A DNA stretch of 36,402 nucleotides from an uncultured Clostridium sp. (lineage in GTDB: Bacteria > Bacillota > Clostridia > Peptostreptococcales > Peptostreptococcaceae): positions 1 through 36,402 of the forward strand of contig USRS01000013.1 in assembly GCA_900557165.1 (NCBI GenBank), given 5' to 3'. Below the pieces are notes generated by a model. The model saw only the letters and a program-made list of their open reading frames with translations, had not been told where the DNA came from and did not search any database. Numbering within the stretch: position 1 is the first letter of the stretch; each line of letters begins with the position of its first letter. The position numbers were made by a program, and so were the translations under genes. Below are positions 7,856 to 16,321 of this stretch, one piece after another.

Positions 7856-8504
7856 TTTACATACATATTTAACAGAAATACTTGGGGAGGCATTAATTCA
7901 AACTTTATATATGATTATAGTTCCCACAATTGTGGCAACTATTTTAGGATTTATTATGGCAATTATATTAGTGATAACTAAACCTAAAGGTCTTAAACCA
8001 AATAAAACAGTATACAACATACTTGGTTTCATAGTAAATACAGTAAGAAGTTTTCCTTTTATCATACTTCTTGTAGCCATAAGACCATTTACAAAATTAA
8101 TTGTTGGTACAAGTATAGGAGAGACAGCAGCCATAGTTCCCATAACAATAGCAGCAGCACCATTTATTGCAAGAATAATAGAAAATGCATTAAATGAAGT
8201 AGATGAAGGTTTAATAGAAGCAGCTAAATCTTTTGGAGCAACAAAATCACAAATTATATTTAAAGTAATAGTAAAAGAAGCAATGCCATCTATAGTATCT
8301 GGAATTACTTTATCGGTAATATCAATACTTGGATGTACTGCCATGGCAGGAGCTGTGGGAGCAGGAGGGCTTGGAAAAATTGCCATAACATATGGTTATC
8401 AAAGATTTGATGATTCAGTAATGATATATGTAGTTGTGACACTTGTTATAATAGTTCAACTTATACAAAGTGCAGGAGACTATTCATATAAAAAATTAAA
8501 ATAG
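7845..8504 (+). CDS. metI: Methionine ABC transporter permease
   Basis: The 219-residue protein has about five hydrophobic membrane segments and the MetI-type EAA loop (EAAKSFGATKSQIIFKVI) that docks on MetN, followed by MAGAVGAGGLGKIA, a hallmark of this family. Its ATG lies inside the last codons of metN (11-base overlap, GGGAGGAAA upstream), implying coupled translation. It forms the membrane channel for methionine with MetN and receives substrate from MetQ. Length matches the family. Confidence 0.93.
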   Translation: MKTSLHTYLTEILGEALIQTLYMIIVPTIVATILGFIMAIILVITKPKGLKPNKTVYNILGFIVNTVRSFPFIILLVAIRPFTKLIVGTSIGETAAIVPITIAAAPFIARIIENALNEVDEGLIEAAKSFGATKSQIIFKVIVKEAMPSIVSGITLSVISILGCTAMAGAVGAGGLGKIAITYGYQRFDDSVMIYVVVTLVIIVQLIQSAGDYSYKKLK

Positions 8505-8545
8505 GATGTTAACATATCCAATAAAATTTAGAGGGGGATTTTATT

Positions 8546-9346
8546 ATGAAATTAAGAAAATTATTATCATTAACATTAGCAGGGCTAATAAGTTCAGCTT
8601 TATTAGTAGGATGTTCTACAGCAAGTGGAGAAGATAAAACTATAAAGGTAGGAGCATCACCAACACCACATGCTGAAATTTTAGAAGTAGCTAAACCATT
8701 ATTAGAAAAAGAAGGATATAAGTTAGAAATAGTTGAGTTTGATGATTATGTATTACCAAATACATCTTTAGCTGAGGGAGATTTAGATGCAAACTTCTTC
8801 CAACATATACCTTATTTAGAAGAAATGAATAGTGAAAAAGATTTAAATTTAACTTATACAGCAAAAGTTCATATAGAGCCAATGGGAATTTACTCTGAAA
8901 AACACAAAAGTTTAGATGATATAAAAGATGGGGCAAAAATAGCAGTGCCAAATGATGCAACTAATGAGGCAAGAGCGTTACAATTATTAGCAAAAAATAA
9001 TATTATCGAAGTTGCAAATAAAGATTTAATAACAGCAAAAGATATAACTAAAAATACTAAAAATGTGGAAATAGTAGAAGTAGATGCAGCATCTGTTCCT
9101 TCAACTTTATCAGATGTGGATTTTGCAGTAATAAATACAAATTATGCTTTAAATGTTGACTTAAATCCAACTAAAGATGCTTTAGCTATAGAGTCAAGTG
9201 ATTCACCATATGCTAATATATTAGCTTGTAGAGAAGATAACAAAGATAGTGAAAAAATAAAAGCTTTAACTAAAGCATTAAATAGTGATGAAGTTAAAAA
9301 GTTTATAGAAGAAAAATATAAAGGAAGTATAGTTTCTGCATTTTAA
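8546..9346 (+). CDS. metQ: Methionine-binding lipoprotein
   Basis: A 266-residue NlpA/MetQ-family binding protein. The lipobox LVGC puts the lipidated cysteine at 23. The conserved start of the mature domain (KVGASPTPHAEILE) and the motif EGDLDANFFQHIPYLE are both typical of MetQ. It captures methionine outside the membrane and delivers it to MetI. GAGGGGGA precedes the ATG, and the gap from metI is 41 bases. It closes the S-box operon and ends at a strong shared terminator. Confidence 0.93.
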   Translation: MKLRKLLSLTLAGLISSALLVGCSTASGEDKTIKVGASPTPHAEILEVAKPLLEKEGYKLEIVEFDDYVLPNTSLAEGDLDANFFQHIPYLEEMNSEKDLNLTYTAKVHIEPMGIYSEKHKSLDDIKDGAKIAVPNDATNEARALQLLAKNNIIEVANKDLITAKDITKNTKNVEIVEVDAASVPSTLSDVDFAVINTNYALNVDLNPTKDALAIESSDSPYANILACREDNKDSEKIKALTKALNSDEVKKFIEEKYKGSIVSAF

Positions 9347-9349
9347 TTA

Positions 9350-9393
9350 AAAAAGCTATCACAGATTTTTAAATTTCTGTGATAGCTTTTTTT
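9350..9393. terminator. Bidirectional terminator between metQ and feoB
   Basis: A long stem (about 9350-9365 with 9376-9391, arms containing AGCTATCACAGA and CTGTGATAGCTT) has A runs on one side and T runs on the other, so it can end both the rightward met operon and the leftward feo operon. It lies between the two convergent stop codons. Confidence 0.85.
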
Positions 9394-11512
9394 AAACTAT
9401 TAAATTATAAACAGTAGTAGTTAAAAAGCATACAACAAAGGCAATGGCAGTTGGAATTAAAAATCCTAAAGCTGTCCATTTCACACTATTTGTTTCTTTT
9501 TTTATGGTTATAAGAGTAGTTGCACAAGGCCAGTGAAGTAAACTAAATAGCATCATATTTAAGGCTGTCAAATAAGTCCAGCCATTATCTCTAAGAAGAT
9601 TACCAAGGGCAGAAAGTTCATCAAACTCTACCATTTTTCCTGTGGTCATATAGCTCATAATTAATATTGGTATTACAATTTCATTGGCAGGGAAACCAAG
9701 AATAAAAGCTAGCAATATAAAACCATCTAGACCTATAAGTTTGCCAAGGGGATCTAATAAATTTGATATATAAGATAATAAAGTAATATCTCCAATGTGA
9801 ATATTAGCAAAAATCCAGATAATTATACCAGCAGGAATTGCCACAGTTACAGCCCTTCTTAAAACAAATAAAGTTCTATCCATAATAGATGTATAAATAA
9901 TTCTTCCAACTTGTGGCGGTCTATATGGTGGTAATTCTAAGGTGAATGTGGATGGAACTCCTTTTAATAAAGTTTTAGAAAGAATATAAGAAACTAGTAA
10001 AGTAGTTAATACACCTACAATTATTAATAAAGTAATGGAAAGGGCAGTAATACTACTTGATAAAAAGTTATTGGCTATAACTGAGCTAAAGAAAATAGTA
10101 GATATGGTAATTAGAGTTGGAAAGCGACCATTACAAGGAACAAAATTATTAGTTAAAATAGCCAGCAACCTTTCTCTAGGAGAGTCGATTATTCTACAAC
10201 CTATAACTCCAGCTGCATTACAGCCAAAGCCCATACACATAGTTAAACATTGCTTACCATGGCAGCAAGCTTTTTTAAATAAATGATCTAAATTAAAAGC
10301 AACTCTAGGAAGATAGCCCAAATCTTCTAATAAGGTAAATAAAGGGAAAAATATTGCCATAGGTGGCAACATAACTGATACTACCCAAGCCAAAGTTCTA
10401 TACATTCCATAAGTAAGCATTTCATTTAACCATAAAGGAAAATGAATAGTATTTAGTAAATCATAAATTTTTGGCTCAAAGGAAAACAAGAAATTAGAAA
10501 GTAATTGAGAAGGTATATTGGCACCCTCTATGGTAATCCAAAGAATGGAACAAAGTAAAAGTAACATAAGAGGAATGCCAAAAACTTTAGAAGAAACTAT
10601 TTTATCTATTTTTTCATCTCTATCTAATTTATTTTTTTCAGCAATAGTAACAACTTCATCACTTATACTTTTGGCATAGTCATAATTAGTTTTAGTCAAA
10701 TAACTTCTAATTTTACTTTTATCAAAGATATCAGGCAATTTACTTTTAATATTATTTAAGTCATTTAAAATATCTCTATCTGTATATTCATTTAAAGAAG
10801 TTAAAATGCTTTCATCACCCTCTATTAATCTAAGCCCTAGCCATCTAGGATTAATAGAGGTAATAATTTCTTTTAAATCATCTTTGATGGAATTTATTAT
10901 GTTTTCTATTTCATCATCATAATAAACAGGTTTGTTTTTAAAATCATATTCATTGTTAACAACTTTGTTTAAAGTATCTTGGAGTTGGTCCATACCAAAA
11001 CCACTGCGAGCAGCAGTTAAGACAACTGGAATACCAAGAATTTTTTCTAACTTGTTTTTATTTATTTCAATACCTTTTTTCTTAGCCTCATCTAACAAAT
11101 TTAAGCACAAAATGACCTTGTCCGTAAGTTCCATAACTTGAAATAATAAATTTAAATTTCTTTCTATGCAAGTACTATCACAAACAACAATAACAGCATC
11201 AGGATTACCAAAACAAATAAAATCACGAGTGACTATTTCTTCTTGAGAAAGGGGAAATAGTGAATAAGTACCAGGCAAATCTATAAGAGCGTAATTATTA
11301 TTTTTATAAGAAAAATCTCCACGGGCAGTACAGACAGTTTTTCCAGGCCAGTTGCCAGTATGCTGTCTAAGGCCTGTAAGAAAATTAAAAACAGTACTTT
11401 TTCCCGTATTTGGATTGCCAGCCAAAGCAATCATAAATTCATTGTCTTTTTTTTCTATATGAAAAATATCTTCTAAAGACTTTATTTTAGTAGATTCTTG
11501 TGTTAAACCCAT
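9392..11512 (-). CDS. feoB: Ferrous iron transport protein B
   Basis: The 706-residue protein imports Fe(II) across the cytoplasmic membrane. Its N-terminal G domain has G1 GNPNTGKS (32-39), G3 DLPGTYSL (from 78) and G4 NLLD (~138). A helical region follows (~170-290). The C-terminal half is a polytopic membrane domain with two Gate regions, including the cysteine-bearing CMGFGCNAAGVIGCR and ADP-like repeats FPANEIVIP, as in other FeoB proteins. GGGGGA precedes the ATG. It lies 21 bases downstream of feoA and is transcribed with it. Length is close to the family norm, and no motif is missing. Confidence 0.94.
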   Translation of the reverse strand: MGLTQESTKIKSLEDIFHIEKKDNEFMIALAGNPNTGKSTVFNFLTGLRQHTGNWPGKTVCTARGDFSYKNNNYALIDLPGTYSLFPLSQEEIVTRDFICFGNPDAVIVVCDSTCIERNLNLLFQVMELTDKVILCLNLLDEAKKKGIEINKNKLEKILGIPVVLTAARSGFGMDQLQDTLNKVVNNEYDFKNKPVYYDDEIENIINSIKDDLKEIITSINPRWLGLRLIEGDESILTSLNEYTDRDILNDLNNIKSKLPDIFDKSKIRSYLTKTNYDYAKSISDEVVTIAEKNKLDRDEKIDKIVSSKVFGIPLMLLLLCSILWITIEGANIPSQLLSNFLFSFEPKIYDLLNTIHFPLWLNEMLTYGMYRTLAWVVSVMLPPMAIFFPLFTLLEDLGYLPRVAFNLDHLFKKACCHGKQCLTMCMGFGCNAAGVIGCRIIDSPRERLLAILTNNFVPCNGRFPTLITISTIFFSSVIANNFLSSSITALSITLLIIVGVLTTLLVSYILSKTLLKGVPSTFTLELPPYRPPQVGRIIYTSIMDRTLFVLRRAVTVAIPAGIIIWIFANIHIGDITLLSYISNLLDPLGKLIGLDGFILLAFILGFPANEIVIPILIMSYMTTGKMVEFDELSALGNLLRDNGWTYLTALNMMLFSLLHWPCATTLITIKKETNSVKWTALGFLIPTAIAFVVCFLTTTVYNLIV

Positions 11513-11533
11513 AATTTAATCCCCCTAAAAAGT

Positions 11534-11761
11534 TTAAATATAAGATACTAAAATTAAATTGCTCTCCTCCTGTCTTAAAGCAATTTTACTACCTCTGATA
11601 TTGTAAACTGTTAAATTATTTTTTGGACCTTTTCTAAGGACATCTATTTCAGCACCTTCAGTTAAACCAAGGGCTAACATTCTTTCTTTTAAATTTCCAG
11701 TGGATAATAATTCTTCCACTTTAACAGTGTTTTTAATTTGAATATCTGTAAGCTTCTTCAT
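11534..11761 (-). CDS. feoA: Ferrous iron transport protein A
   Basis: A 75-residue SH3-like protein with the FeoA pattern: LKERMLALGLTEGAEIDVLRKG, then NIRGSKIALRQEES. Members act in the cytoplasm and are thought to assist the FeoB G domain. TTGGAGG lies eight bases upstream of the ATG. It is the first gene of the feo operon, divergent from a DtxR-family regulator, with a long leader that contains a palindromic repeat and a candidate metal-regulator operator. Confidence 0.9.
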   Translation of the reverse strand: MKKLTDIQIKNTVKVEELLSTGNLKERMLALGLTEGAEIDVLRKGPKNNLTVYNIRGSKIALRQEESNLILVSYI

Positions 11762-11805
11762 AATAAACCTCCAAGTAAATTTTAAGTAATGTAGTGAATT
11801 TTAAG

Positions 11806-11857
11806 CAACGGAGTTATCTTTTTGATAGCTCGTTGGCGCTATGAACGCAGTGAATTT
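11806..11857. repeat. Palindromic intergenic repeat, copy 1
   Basis: An imperfect hairpin, CAACGGAG...CTCGTTG (11806-11836), is followed by the tail GCGCTATGAACGCAGTGAA and a T run. The tail matches copy 2 at 14058-14098 at most positions (shared CGTTGG, TATGAA and GAATTTT, with mainly C/A differences). A partial tail (GTAGTGAATTTTAAG) occurs just upstream at 11791. It lies in the predicted feoA leader. I read it as a REP-like or MITE-like unit; mobility is not shown. Confidence 0.55.
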
Positions 11858-11913
11858 TAGCTAAAGCTAACTTTCTTAGTTTACAGTATGCATTTTGTAG
11901 GAAAATGGTTCAA
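11857..11913 (-). promoter_or_regulatory. Candidate feoA promoter with palindromic operator
   Basis: On the minus strand TTGAAC (11913-11908) and CATACT (11890-11885) are 17 bases apart, giving a start near 11878. Just downstream lies the perfect palindrome TTAGCT-AA-AGCTAA (11857-11870). DtxR-family sites are palindromes of similar TTAG...CTAA form, and a DtxR-family gene is divergent, so repression of feoAB by metal-loaded regulator is plausible. The operator assignment is inferred. Confidence 0.42.
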
Positions 11914-11969
11914 TGAAAATAGTAATATTTAATTATTTTTAAAAATATAAAATTAGGGGAGGTGTTTTT

Positions 11970-12437
11970 ATGAGAAAGAGTGAAGATTACTATACCTTTA
12001 ATGAATACATGAAAAACAACAATTTAACACCTAGTGAAGAAGATTATATAGAAATGATTTATAGGTTGACAATGGAAAATGACAAAGTTCAAGTTAAAGA
12101 TATATCTACCAAGCTTAATATAAAACCACCTTCAGTTACTAAAATGATAAAAAAGTTGGATAATAAAAAACTACTAAATTATAAAAAATATGATAATATT
12201 GAATTAACTTCTTTAGGTATTAAAGTGGGAGCTAATTTGTTAAACAGACATAACACCATTAGAAAATTTTTAGAAATCATAGGAATTAAAGAATCCATAC
12301 ATGAAGAAACAGAAACTATAGAACACACAATAAATGTGGAAACTTTAATAAAAATTGAAGAATTGATAAGTTTTTTTAATGAAAATCCGGATGTTTTAAG
12401 TAGACTAAAAAACTATCAAGAGAAAAATAAAAACTAA
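11970..12437 (+). CDS. DtxR/MntR-family metal-dependent transcriptional regulator
   Basis: A 155-residue regulator. Residues ~20-85 form a winged helix (SEEDYIEMIYRLT, then VQVKDISTKLNIKPPSVTKMIKKLD). Residues ~90-140 form the metal-binding dimerisation domain, with His and Glu residues (NRHNTIRKFL, EETETIEHTI) placed like the ligands of MntR and DtxR. There is no C-terminal SH3-like domain, so it is of the short MntR type. With Fe(II) or Mn(II) such proteins bind DNA and repress uptake genes. It is divergent from feoAB, suggesting iron control. AGGGGAGG precedes the start. murE follows after 11 bases. Which metal it senses cannot be told from sequence alone. Confidence 0.88.
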   Translation: MRKSEDYYTFNEYMKNNNLTPSEEDYIEMIYRLTMENDKVQVKDISTKLNIKPPSVTKMIKKLDNKKLLNYKKYDNIELTSLGIKVGANLLNRHNTIRKFLEIIGIKESIHEETETIEHTINVETLIKIEELISFFNENPDVLSRLKNYQEKNKN

Positions 12438-12448
12438 AGGGTGATAAA

Positions 12449-13909
12449 ATGAAATTAGAACATATTCTAAAAAGTATGGAAATAGTATCTATATTAGGCC
12501 CAAAGGATGTGGAAATAAAAGGATTAGAATATGATTCAAGAAATGTAAAAAAGGATGAGTTATTTGTTTGTATTAATGGAACTAATGTGGATGGACATAA
12601 CTTTATTGAATGTGCAAAACAAAAAGGAGCAGTAGCTTTTTTAATAGATAAATCTGTGGAGAAAGATGATGGATTTACTTATATAAAAGTGAAAAATACT
12701 AATGATGTCCTTTCGATATTGTCAAAAAACTTTTATGAAAACCCTAGTGAAAAGCTAAACTTGATAGGAGTAACAGGAACTAATGGAAAAACAAGTGTGG
12801 CAACTTTTTTGAAGGAGATACTTAGCAAAGAAGCCCCTTGTGGATTTATTGGAACTACAGGAATATATGATGGTAAAAATTATTATGACAACAAAAACAC
12901 AACACCAAATAATATGGAAATACAAAAAAATTTAAGTCGAATGTATGAAAATAATTGTAAGTACTGTGTTATGGAAGTTTCATCCCATGCTCTATCACTT
13001 AAGAGAGTGGAAAACTTATTTTATAAAATAGGTATATTTACAAATTTAACAGAAGACCATTTGGATTTTCATAAGACTTTTGAAAATTATAGAAAAGCAA
13101 AAGAATCATTATTTTTTATGACAAGCAAAGCAAATATTATAAATATTGATGATATAAATGGAAGAATTATTTTGGAAAATGTAAAAAAATTAAGAGTGCC
13201 GTGTATTACTTATGGAATAAACTATGATGCTACTTTCAAAGGAGAAGATGTAAAACTTTATGATGATAAAACTGTATTTACATTAAAAGGGCCAAATAAT
13301 TTAAAAAGCGAAATAACTTTAAATATGGTGGGACAGTTTACCGTTTATAATGTTTTAGCAGTTATTTGCGCTTGTTATGTGCTAAATATGGATATAAATG
13401 AGACTATAGAAGATATTAGCCAATTAAAAAGTGTGTCAGGCAGATTTGAAAAAGTGAAAAATGATAAAAATTTAAATATTTTTGTAGATTATGCTCATAC
13501 TCCTGATGCTTTAGATAATGTACTTAAAAGTATAAAATCCTTTGTAAAAGGTAAAATAATCACAGTATTTGGTTGTGGAGGCAACCGAGAAAAAGAAAAG
13601 AGACCAATAATGGGTCAAATTTCACAAAAATATTCAGATTTAACAATTATAACTTCTGATAATCCAAGATATGAAAATCCTGAAAATATAATAAAGGATA
13701 TTTTAGAAGGAATAGACAGAAGTAAAGATGACTATCTTATAATAGAAGATAGAAAAGAGGCAATCAGAGAATCTATTTATAGAGCACGAAAAGGAGACAT
13801 AATATTAATTGCAGGAAAAGGTCATGAAAATTATCAAATAGTAAATGATAATATTTTTGAGTTTGATGACAAACAAGTGGCAAAGGAAATTATAAATGAA
13901 ATGAATTGA
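12449..13909 (+). CDS. murE: UDP-N-acetylmuramoyl-L-alanyl-D-glutamate ligase, probably meso-diaminopimelate-adding
   Basis: The 486-residue cytoplasmic enzyme adds the third amino acid to the peptidoglycan stem peptide using ATP. The P-loop is GVTGTNGKTS (107-116). TTPNNMEIQ and VMEVSSHAL are substrate and Mg contacts, and YRKAKESLF holds the lysine normally carbamylated. GCGGNREKEKRP and the motif DNPR (404-407) lie in the C-terminal domain; DNPR is the known determinant for meso-diaminopimelate, as opposed to lysine. The gene starts 11 bases after the metal regulator and may share its transcript, which is an odd pairing for a cell-wall gene. A strong terminator follows. Confidence 0.93.
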   Translation: MKLEHILKSMEIVSILGPKDVEIKGLEYDSRNVKKDELFVCINGTNVDGHNFIECAKQKGAVAFLIDKSVEKDDGFTYIKVKNTNDVLSILSKNFYENPSEKLNLIGVTGTNGKTSVATFLKEILSKEAPCGFIGTTGIYDGKNYYDNKNTTPNNMEIQKNLSRMYENNCKYCVMEVSSHALSLKRVENLFYKIGIFTNLTEDHLDFHKTFENYRKAKESLFFMTSKANIINIDDINGRIILENVKKLRVPCITYGINYDATFKGEDVKLYDDKTVFTLKGPNNLKSEITLNMVGQFTVYNVLAVICACYVLNMDINETIEDISQLKSVSGRFEKVKNDKNLNIFVDYAHTPDALDNVLKSIKSFVKGKIITVFGCGGNREKEKRPIMGQISQKYSDLTIITSDNPRYENPENIIKDILEGIDRSKDDYLIIEDRKEAIRESIYRARKGDIILIAGKGHENYQIVNDNIFEFDDKQVAKEIINEMN

Positions 13910-13950
13910 TTTTTAAAAATTTAGTGCTAAAATTTAATTAATCGAGTAGT

Positions 13951-13991
13951 AAAAGTGCATAAATCCAGATTAAGGATTTATGCACTTTTTT
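13951..13991 (+). terminator. Rho-independent terminator after murE
   Basis: A 16-base-pair perfect stem (13951-13966 with 13974-13989, arms containing GTGCATAAATCC and GGATTTATGCAC) ends in T residues. Its A/T flanks would let it work in both directions. Confidence 0.85.
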
Positions 13992-14057
13992 AATTTTAAG
14001 GAATTTATGTTTTATCTGTTTTGTGGATAAAGTATAAGTTTCAACTGCTTAATGGAT

Positions 14058-14098
14058 CAACGGACGAAGTCGTTGGAGATATGAAAGAAGCGAATTTT
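14058..14098. repeat. Palindromic intergenic repeat, copy 2
   Basis: CAACGGACGAAGTCGTTGG forms a short hairpin, and its tail (AGATATGAAAGAAGCGAA plus T run) aligns with the tail of copy 1 at 11836-11857. Copy 2 has a shorter hairpin loop. It lies between the murE terminator and the end of the LysR gene, where no gene is present. Confidence 0.5.
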
Positions 14099-14113
14099 TT
14101 ATAATATAAATAT

Positions 14114-15025
14114 TTATACATTTTTAATTGAATTTTTTTGAAACCAATTTATAGCAAAGTTTTTAAATAGAGTTTCATTTTTACTAAGTTTTTTATTTTT
14201 TAATTGTGCTAAAAATATGTTTGCAGAAAATGGATTTTTTAATGAAGATATATGAATACTATTATCTATGTTTTTTTGATAAGAAGAGGCCACATTATGA
14301 GGGAGTAATGTGATACCTATATTTTCAGATACTAAAGCTAATAGTGTTTTTGTTTGAGAATCAATATATAATGTATTGGGAAAATAATTAAGGTTACCCC
14401 AAGTATTTAAAAACACATTATGTAAATAATAATCACCATTAACACAAATATATTTTTCTTTTGCTGTATCAAAAATATCTACAGTAGTTTTTGAACTAAA
14501 TATATGATTTCCTGATGTCACCAAAACTAAATCGTCATCAATTATTTTTTGTAAAATTAACATGTTTTTATGTTCATAGTGAGAATTAATAAACCCCAGA
14601 TTAACTATGGAATCGCTAAGGTATTCGATGATTTTACTATTAGATCTTTCTATAATATCTACTTGAATATTGGGATATTGTTTTTGAAAATCGCCAATAA
14701 GAGATGCAAAACCATACTCAACCATAGTATCTATTACGCCTATGGAAATAGAACTACTTTCTTCACAAGAATATTTTTTCATGTCTAATAAAATATTGTT
14801 ATAATTTGTCATAGATTTAGATGCAAATTTATAAAATTCTTCCCCTGCTTCAGTAAGTCTAACACTTCTATGTTGTCTATTGAATAGTTCAACTCCTAAT
14901 TCTTTTTCCAATGATTTAATATGTTTTGATATAGATGACTGGGATATGTATAATTCTTGTGATGCTAAAGTAAAATGATTGTATTTTACTATAGCCAAAA
15001 AAGACTTTATTTGCTCAAAAGTCAT
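14114..15025 (-). CDS. LysR-family transcriptional regulator
   Basis: The 303-residue protein starts with a winged helix-turn-helix (FEQIKSFLAIVKYNHFTLASQ, SQSSISKHIKSLEKELG, LFNRQHRSVRLTEAGEEF), followed by the two-lobed effector domain (ISIGVIDTMVEYGFASLIGDF onward). AGGGGGA lies upstream of the ATG. It is divergent from a polytopic membrane protein at 15128, the usual arrangement for a LysR regulator and its target. The effector is unknown. It is not closely tied by position to the ABC importer further downstream. Confidence 0.9.
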   Translation of the reverse strand: MTFEQIKSFLAIVKYNHFTLASQELYISQSSISKHIKSLEKELGVELFNRQHRSVRLTEAGEEFYKFASKSMTNYNNILLDMKKYSCEESSSISIGVIDTMVEYGFASLIGDFQKQYPNIQVDIIERSNSKIIEYLSDSIVNLGFINSHYEHKNMLILQKIIDDDLVLVTSGNHIFSSKTTVDIFDTAKEKYICVNGDYYLHNVFLNTWGNLNYFPNTLYIDSQTKTLLALVSENIGITLLPHNVASSYQKNIDNSIHISSLKNPFSANIFLAQLKNKKLSKNETLFKNFAINWFQKNSIKNV

Positions 15026-15127
15026 AAAAAATCCCCCTAACCTTAACCTATATCTTTTATTATAACAGATAAATTCTTAAAAAAGTGATATACTAGATGT
15101 AATTTAATAGTTTTTGGAGGCATAAAA

Positions 15128-16150
15128 TTGAATAGTTCAGTAAAAAAATTAACAGAGGCTGCCATATTATCGTCAGCATTTATCATAATTACTATGATAG
15201 CATTATCAACAGGTATAGGTTATGGTCTTTACTTAGATTTTGGTGTACCAATTATATTTGCATTAATTTATTTTAGATGTGATTTTAAATATACTTTTAT
15301 GTGCGGTATAAGTAGTGTTATTTTGATTTTATTTGTCATGGGAAATTTCGCGGCCGCTTTATTAGTTAGCCAAAGTTTTCTTATAGGGCTTATTTGTGGT
15401 TATTTAATAAGTAAATCATCACAACTATTTGACGATTTATTTATCGGTTCGATTATGGGTGTGGTATTTATGGTTTTAATAGACATATATGCTAGAAATA
15501 TAATTGGATATAGCTTTATGCAAGAATTTCAAGGATACATAGATTATATGAAAAGCAAACCACCTATTTTAATTGAGGTTGCACCATGGATAACAGACAT
15601 AAACTTTGAAGTTTTATATTATTTACTTATAGCTATTTTTCCTTTTGGGATGGTATTTAGTATTTATATTATTTCAGTTATTTGCGGGAAAAGACTTAGA
15701 ATTTTAAGTGAAAATGGGAAAAGAAAATATTTTATGGTTAGAGCTATTAGAAGCTGTGGAAGTTTTATGAATATAAGAAAAAAATATTTTTATACAGCAA
15801 TTCTATACATTATATTAGTCAATATTTTAGAAATGAGCAATATAAGATTTAGTAATGTATACTTAAAAACCATAATAACTTGTGTACAATATTTATCATA
15901 TTACTTTGTCTTTAGAGATACACATATATTAATAGGAAATTTTATAAATATTAAATTTAAGAAAAAAAGTTTAAACTTAATTTATTTGCTAGTAACTTTA
16001 ATATTACTTTGCAACGTATTTAGAATAACAGTTTTAACTTATGTGATAATATCATTATATATGGACAAAAAATATAATCTTAGAGAAAAACAAGATTATA
16101 TAGTTAAAAGTCATATAGATAAATTAATGGAAGTTTATGAAATACATTAA
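15128..16150 (+). CDS. Polytopic membrane protein, DUF2232-like
   Basis: Translation begins at a TTG at 15128; TTTTTGGAGG lies nine bases before it and no ATG is suitably placed. The 340-residue product has about eight hydrophobic segments. The N-terminal part (VKKLTEAAILSSAFIIITMI, then LDFGVPIIFALIYFRCDFKY) resembles the DUF2232/YybS group, which shares features with substrate-binding components of ECF vitamin transporters. The C-terminal ~30 residues are charged and cytoplasmic. It is divergent from the LysR regulator. The family call is from pattern recognition and the substrate, if any, is unknown. Confidence 0.7.
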   Translation: MNSSVKKLTEAAILSSAFIIITMIALSTGIGYGLYLDFGVPIIFALIYFRCDFKYTFMCGISSVILILFVMGNFAAALLVSQSFLIGLICGYLISKSSQLFDDLFIGSIMGVVFMVLIDIYARNIIGYSFMQEFQGYIDYMKSKPPILIEVAPWITDINFEVLYYLLIAIFPFGMVFSIYIISVICGKRLRILSENGKRKYFMVRAIRSCGSFMNIRKKYFYTAILYIILVNILEMSNIRFSNVYLKTIITCVQYLSYYFVFRDTHILIGNFINIKFKKKSLNLIYLLVTLILLCNVFRITVLTYVIISLYMDKKYNLREKQDYIVKSHIDKLMEVYEIH

Positions 16151-16249
16151 AAAAATAAAAAAAATTTTTATTATAATTGCAAATGATATTAAGCAATGCT
16201 ACAATTTTATCATAAATTAAATAAAAAATTAATCATGAAGATTAAAAAG

Positions 16250-16283
16250 GCCATGAAGGTATTATACTTTCATGGCTTTTTTT
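16250..16283 (+). terminator. Rho-independent terminator after the DUF2232-like gene
   Basis: The stem GCCATGAA/TTCATGGC (16250-16257 with 16269-16276) sits between A and T runs. It separates the membrane protein gene from the ABC importer operon. Confidence 0.8.
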
Positions 16284-16321
16284 GTTCAAAAATTTATTAA
16301 GATTAAATAGGGGGATAAGAA

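Noticed and set aside
7898..8386. 162-residue minus-strand frame
   Set aside because: Antisense shadow of metI, whose motifs and operon position are clear.
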